A stretch of DNA of 64,000 nucleotides, from positions 310,001 through 374,000 of the forward strand of contig NZ_MECJ01000028.1 in the NCBI RefSeq assembly GCF_014596475.1, given 5' to 3'. The stretch's first letter is position 1. Each line of letters opens with the position of its first letter. The notes beneath the pieces were generated by a model, which was not told where the DNA came from, made no database searches, and saw only the letters and a list, made by a program, of their open reading frames with translations. Shown here piece by piece: positions 61,070 to 64,000 of this stretch. Source of the DNA: Streptomyces sp. CBMA152. GTDB taxonomy: Bacteria > Actinomycetota > Actinomycetes > Streptomycetales > Streptomycetaceae. A program made the translations under genes and the position numbers.

Positions 61070-62397
61070 AGTTCTCCCATCCGGCGGATGACCGGGGCCA
61101 CGCGCTGGACGCCGTGGCGATAGGCCCCGCGGGCCGCGTCCCGTACCGCGTCGCGCACCAGACGGCGTACGCCGGTGGCCTCCGCTTCGGGTGCGGCGCC
61201 CGGCAGCGGGGTGCCGTCGGGGGCGAGGTGGTGGCGGGCGAGGAGGCCCGGGAGGTATCCGGGCGCGGTGGCGAGCGTGTAGTAGGGCTGTACGGGCGGG
61301 AGTTGGGGCCGTGACACGAGTTCCGCGATCCGCTCGCGTACGCCGTCGAAGGCGGTCGCGTACGCCTCCCCCGGGGCCACTCCCTGCGCGGCGAGCCAGT
61401 CGGCGGCGGGGGCGGGGCGGTGTCCGGCGTCCAGCTGATCCCAGGAGGCGAGGCAGCCGGAGCCGACGAAGTGGTGGTTGCCCAGGGTTTCGCGGACGCC
61501 CAGATCGGTGAGGACGGCGGTCGGCACCGAGCGGTGCAGGGACTCCAGGGCGGCCGTCGAGGAGACCGTGACCAGGAGGTCGGTGCGGTCCAGGACCTCG
61601 CCCATGTTCCCGTACACCAGACGGAAGTTGGGCGGCAGCTCCATCGAGCGGGCGAGCTTCTGGTACGGCTGCTCCTCGATGTGCGTGGTGTGCTCACCGG
61701 GCTTGGAGCGCAGCTTGAGCAGCACCTCGCGGCCGGGGTGGCGGCGGGCGTGCCCGACCAGGCGCCGCAGGAGGTACAGCCGGTCGGCGCGGCTCTCCGG
61801 CACCGACGGCTGCGCGGCGAACACCACGGTCTCGCGGCCGGGTTCGGGCCGGTAGGGCGCGCCGCCCAGGAACGGCAGCGCGGCCTCGGTCACCGCCGAC
61901 GCTTCGGCGCCCACCCCCTCGTACACCGCGCGGAAACGCTCCGCGTCATGACGGGAGTTGGCGAGGACGACATCGGCGCCGTGGCGCAGCAGCAGCCCGT
62001 CCGCCAGCTTCTCGTAGACGACGCCCACATAGCCGGTGACCAGGACGGGCCTTTGTGTGTGGCCGGGCCACAGGCGGGCGAGGCCGTGCAGCGCCGCCTG
62101 GGCCGCGCCACCGACGAGCGCGAGGACCACCACGTCGTACGGCTCCCGCTCGATCGCCCGCAGGAACGCGGCCATCGTCACCTCGCGCAGCGCGTCCGCG
62201 TCGACCCCGACCTCGCCGACCTCGGCGAGCTGCCGGGCGGTGGGCGTGGCCCGGCAGCGCACCAGGAATCCGCTGAGTTCGGGTGCGCGCTCGGCTATGC
62301 GGCGGGCGGTGAGGGCACCCCATTTCCACCGGGTGTCGGAATCCGCGACAACGGCGATCCGGAGCGGGGCGTCGGCGGGACGGGTACGTGATGGCAC
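61066..62397 (-). CDS. Glycosyltransferase-like protein (DUF6716)
   Basis: A 443-residue protein with an N-terminal Rossmann-like part LRIAVVADSDTRWKWGAL, LVTGYVGVVYEKLADGLLLR, and a second Rossmann half FAAQPSVPESRADRLYLLRR and VYGNMGEVLDRTDLLVTVSS, as in GT-B/polysaccharide-biosynthesis CDP-glycosyltransferase-like proteins. It overlaps neuA by 4 bp. GTG 62397 is chosen because TAGCTT lies 7 nt upstream; an earlier TTG at 62436 also exists. Part of the nonulosonic acid operon. Confidence 0.8.
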   Translation of the reverse strand: MPSRTRPADAPLRIAVVADSDTRWKWGALTARRIAERAPELSGFLVRCRATPTARQLAEVGEVGVDADALREVTMAAFLRAIEREPYDVVVLALVGGAAQAALHGLARLWPGHTQRPVLVTGYVGVVYEKLADGLLLRHGADVVLANSRHDAERFRAVYEGVGAEASAVTEAALPFLGGAPYRPEPGRETVVFAAQPSVPESRADRLYLLRRLVGHARRHPGREVLLKLRSKPGEHTTHIEEQPYQKLARSMELPPNFRLVYGNMGEVLDRTDLLVTVSSTAALESLHRSVPTAVLTDLGVRETLGNHHFVGSGCLASWDQLDAGHRPAPAADWLAAQGVAPGEAYATAFDGVRERIAELVSRPQLPPVQPYYTLATAPGYLPGLLARHHLAPDGTPLPGAAPEAEATGVRRLVRDAVRDAARGAYRHGVQRVAPVIRRMGEL

Positions 62398-62410
62398 GTC
62401 GAAGAAGCTA
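62398..62410 (-). promoter_or_regulatory. -10 box of the nonulosonic acid operon (leaderless)
   Basis: TAGCTT (62410-62405), then CTTCGAC, then GTG at 62397 on the minus strand. Confidence 0.55.
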
Positions 62411-62571
62411 GGAATCCATTCCGATTGATGGCCCAACTGGACCGCAACAGATGGTTAACAGCGCGACTACTCAAGGGGAAAGAGCCCGCAAAGCGAACCG
62501 GTTAACAATCCGGCCGCCCAGTGTTCACCCACCGTCCCTCGCCCGGCCAGTACGAATGACGCGGCGGCACT

Positions 62572-62584
62572 TAGCGTCACGCGG
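62572..62584 (+). promoter_or_regulatory. -10 box of the GT2 gene (leaderless)
   Basis: TAGCGT, 7 nt, GTG at 62585. The two divergent -10 boxes are 162 bp apart. Confidence 0.55.
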
Positions 62585-63589
62585 GTGGTCAAGCTCTCCG
62601 TGGTAGTGCCGTTCTACAATGTGCGGACATATGCCCCCGACACCCTGAGAAGTCTGCGCGACAACGCGCGCGACGACTTCGAGTTCCTTCTGGTCGACGA
62701 CTGCTCCTCGGACGGGACGGCCGAACTGCTCGCCCGCGCCGAGCGCGAGCTGCCGGGGGCGGTGGTCCTCAGACACGAGAAGAACGGCGGCCTCGCCACG
62801 GCGCGCAACACCGGCATCGACGCGGCGCGCGGCGAGTACGTCACGTTCCTCGACGGCGACGACTGGCTGGCGCCCGGCTACTACTCCCAACTGGTCGCCA
62901 CCATCGAGGAGTTGGGCTGCGACTTCCTGCGCACCGACCACGTGCAGTGCACCGGCAAGGACCGCACGGTGCAGCGGGTGCCGCACGGGCGGCGCGGCGA
63001 GGTGATGAACCCGCGCGACGCGATCCTGCCCACCACCCGCTCCACCTCGGTGGACTACGCGTTCGCCTGGGCGGGGATCTACCACCGCCGCCTGGTCGAG
63101 CGGGGCCTGCTGCACTTCACGGACGGGCTGCGCACCGCCGAGGACCGGCCGTGGATCTGGCGGCTGCACCGCGAGGCGGAATCGTTCGCGGTGGTGGGTC
63201 TGCTCGGCGTCTACTACCGCCGGGGAGTGGCGACTTCTCTGACCCAGATCGGAGACGTACGCCAGCTCGATTTCATCCGGGCATTCGACCAGGTAATCGA
63301 GGACACCGCCCAAGATCCAAATTCGGCGGAACTGCTTCCGAAGGCGGTACGGACGTACTGCGCCATTATTTCCCATCACCTGGGGAACAGTGAAAGGTTC
63401 GAACCCGCCGTGGCACGGAAACTGCGGACAATGAGCGCGGGAGCGCTGAAAAGGATGCCGCAGGACGTACTGAACGAGGCGCTGAACGCGATGGACGCGG
63501 GCCGCGCCTCCCGGCTGCGGCGACTGCGCGGCCGCACGGTCTCGACGCCGTCCGCCACCGCCGCCCGGAGCGCGGGGGCCGCGGCCTGA
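62585..63589 (+). CDS. Family 2 glycosyltransferase
   Basis: A 334-residue inverting GT-A enzyme. It opens KLSVVVPFYNVRTYAPDTL, contains the acidic metal/nucleotide motifs VDDCSSDGTAEL and YVTFLDGDDWLAPGYY, and has the acceptor/catalytic-base segment TAEDRPWIWRLH. It probably adds a sugar to the surface polymer made by the divergent nonulosonic acid operon. Overlaps the next gene by one base (TGATG), so the two are coupled. Confidence 0.9.
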   Translation: MVKLSVVVPFYNVRTYAPDTLRSLRDNARDDFEFLLVDDCSSDGTAELLARAERELPGAVVLRHEKNGGLATARNTGIDAARGEYVTFLDGDDWLAPGYYSQLVATIEELGCDFLRTDHVQCTGKDRTVQRVPHGRRGEVMNPRDAILPTTRSTSVDYAFAWAGIYHRRLVERGLLHFTDGLRTAEDRPWIWRLHREAESFAVVGLLGVYYRRGVATSLTQIGDVRQLDFIRAFDQVIEDTAQDPNSAELLPKAVRTYCAIISHHLGNSERFEPAVARKLRTMSAGALKRMPQDVLNEALNAMDAGRASRLRRLRGRTVSTPSATAARSAGAAA

Positions 63590-64000
63590 TGCGTACGACG
63601 CAGATCTTCCTCGCGACCACGCTGTACGGGATGGCGACGCTGGCCGCCGCGATCGACAGCGACTGCTTCGCCCCGGCCGACCGGCGACTGCTGCTGATCA
63701 GCAACAACGCGCCGATTCCGGAGACTTCACCCTCGCTCGACACGATGCCGGGCTTCGAGCTGCTACGGGAGCGCTTCGACGGCGTGCTGTCGTGGAACGC
63801 CGCGATCGCCCCGCTGCACCCGGGCGGCTGGGGGCCGCGCGCCGACGACGTACCGCTGTGGGAGCGGCAGCTGCGGCGCGAGTGGGACCTCGGCGACGAC
63901 CGGATCGAGCTGGCGGTGGAGTCCCTCCAGGTCAACCCGGCGGGCGCGGTCGCCCAGCTCTTCCCGGACGCGCCGCTGCACGTGTACGCGGACGGCCTGA
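63589..64000 (+). CDS. Polysialyltransferase-like protein (partial, 3' end outside window)
   Basis: ATG 63589 overlaps the preceding stop. The visible 137 residues, TTQIFLATTLYGMATLAAAI, FAPADRRLLLISNNAPIPE, GVLSWNAAIAPLHPGGWGPR and ELAVESLQVNPAGAVAQLFP, match the N-terminal part of the POLYST family, as found for the gene at 57701. The frame is open at the end of the window. Confidence 0.8.
   Translation, partial: MRTTQIFLATTLYGMATLAAAIDSDCFAPADRRLLLISNNAPIPETSPSLDTMPGFELLRERFDGVLSWNAAIAPLHPGGWGPRADDVPLWERQLRREWDLGDDRIELAVESLQVNPAGAVAQLFPDAPLHVYADGL

Overview
The window is 64 kb of very GC-rich DNA with GTG and ATG starts, G/C-ended third codon positions and densely packed genes. Gene content and order match the core chromosome of a Streptomyces: the afsQ1-afsQ2/sigQ locus, cya, pccB-pccE, an accA2-type biotin carboxylase, deoD, deoC, add, deoA, hutH and a nonulosonic-acid locus. 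I see no rRNA, tRNA, CRISPR array, integrase or transposase.

Layout. 1-13 kb: the end of a membrane protein, a DUF1330 protein, an alcohol dehydrogenase divergent from an XRE regulator, a MacB-like ABC exporter pair, an L,D-transpeptidase lipoprotein, a predicted sortase substrate, hutH, a GGDEF cyclase, an enoyl-CoA hydratase and an adenylate cyclase. 13-19 kb: the acyl-CoA carboxylase block (biotin ligase, pccB, pccE, a 42-residue membrane peptide, maf, biotin carboxylase/carrier). 19-26 kb: two unrecognised membrane proteins, TetR and DeoR regulators, and an LpdA-like quinone reductase. 26-37 kb: deoD with a phosphohexomutase-family protein, a membrane glycosyltransferase, a surface protein, deoC with two aldehyde-dehydrogenase-family genes, and a uridine kinase. 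37-43 kb: sigQ/afsQ1/afsQ2/lipoprotein, VanZ, PspC and secreted proteins. 43-57 kb: add, a hydrolase with an altered nucleophile elbow, a LysR/MFS pair, an ECF sigma factor with a SnoaL domain, a STAS protein, deoA, cdd, a BMP-type nucleoside ABC transporter and an M20 amidohydrolase. 57-64 kb: NeuB, a NeuA-phosphatase fusion and several glycosyl/polysialyltransferase-like genes, probably for a wall polymer containing a nonulosonic acid.

Main observation. A palindrome with core CTACGCGCGTAG lies in the promoter of six separate nucleoside-catabolism units: deoD, deoC, add, deoA, the ABC transporter operon (with cdd) and the BMP lipoprotein. These units together import nucleosides, deaminate and phosphorolyse them, isomerise deoxyribose-1-phosphate, cleave it and oxidise the acetaldehyde. 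This looks like one regulon controlled by a single regulator. Other points of interest are an apparent AUC start codon in the nucleoside ABC ATPase gene, a cysteine-free half-length aldehyde dehydrogenase paralogue next to an intact one, an array of six 11-bp direct repeats, nine copies of a composite intergenic repeat, and many genes with a -10 box 6-7 nt before the start codon (leaderless pattern).
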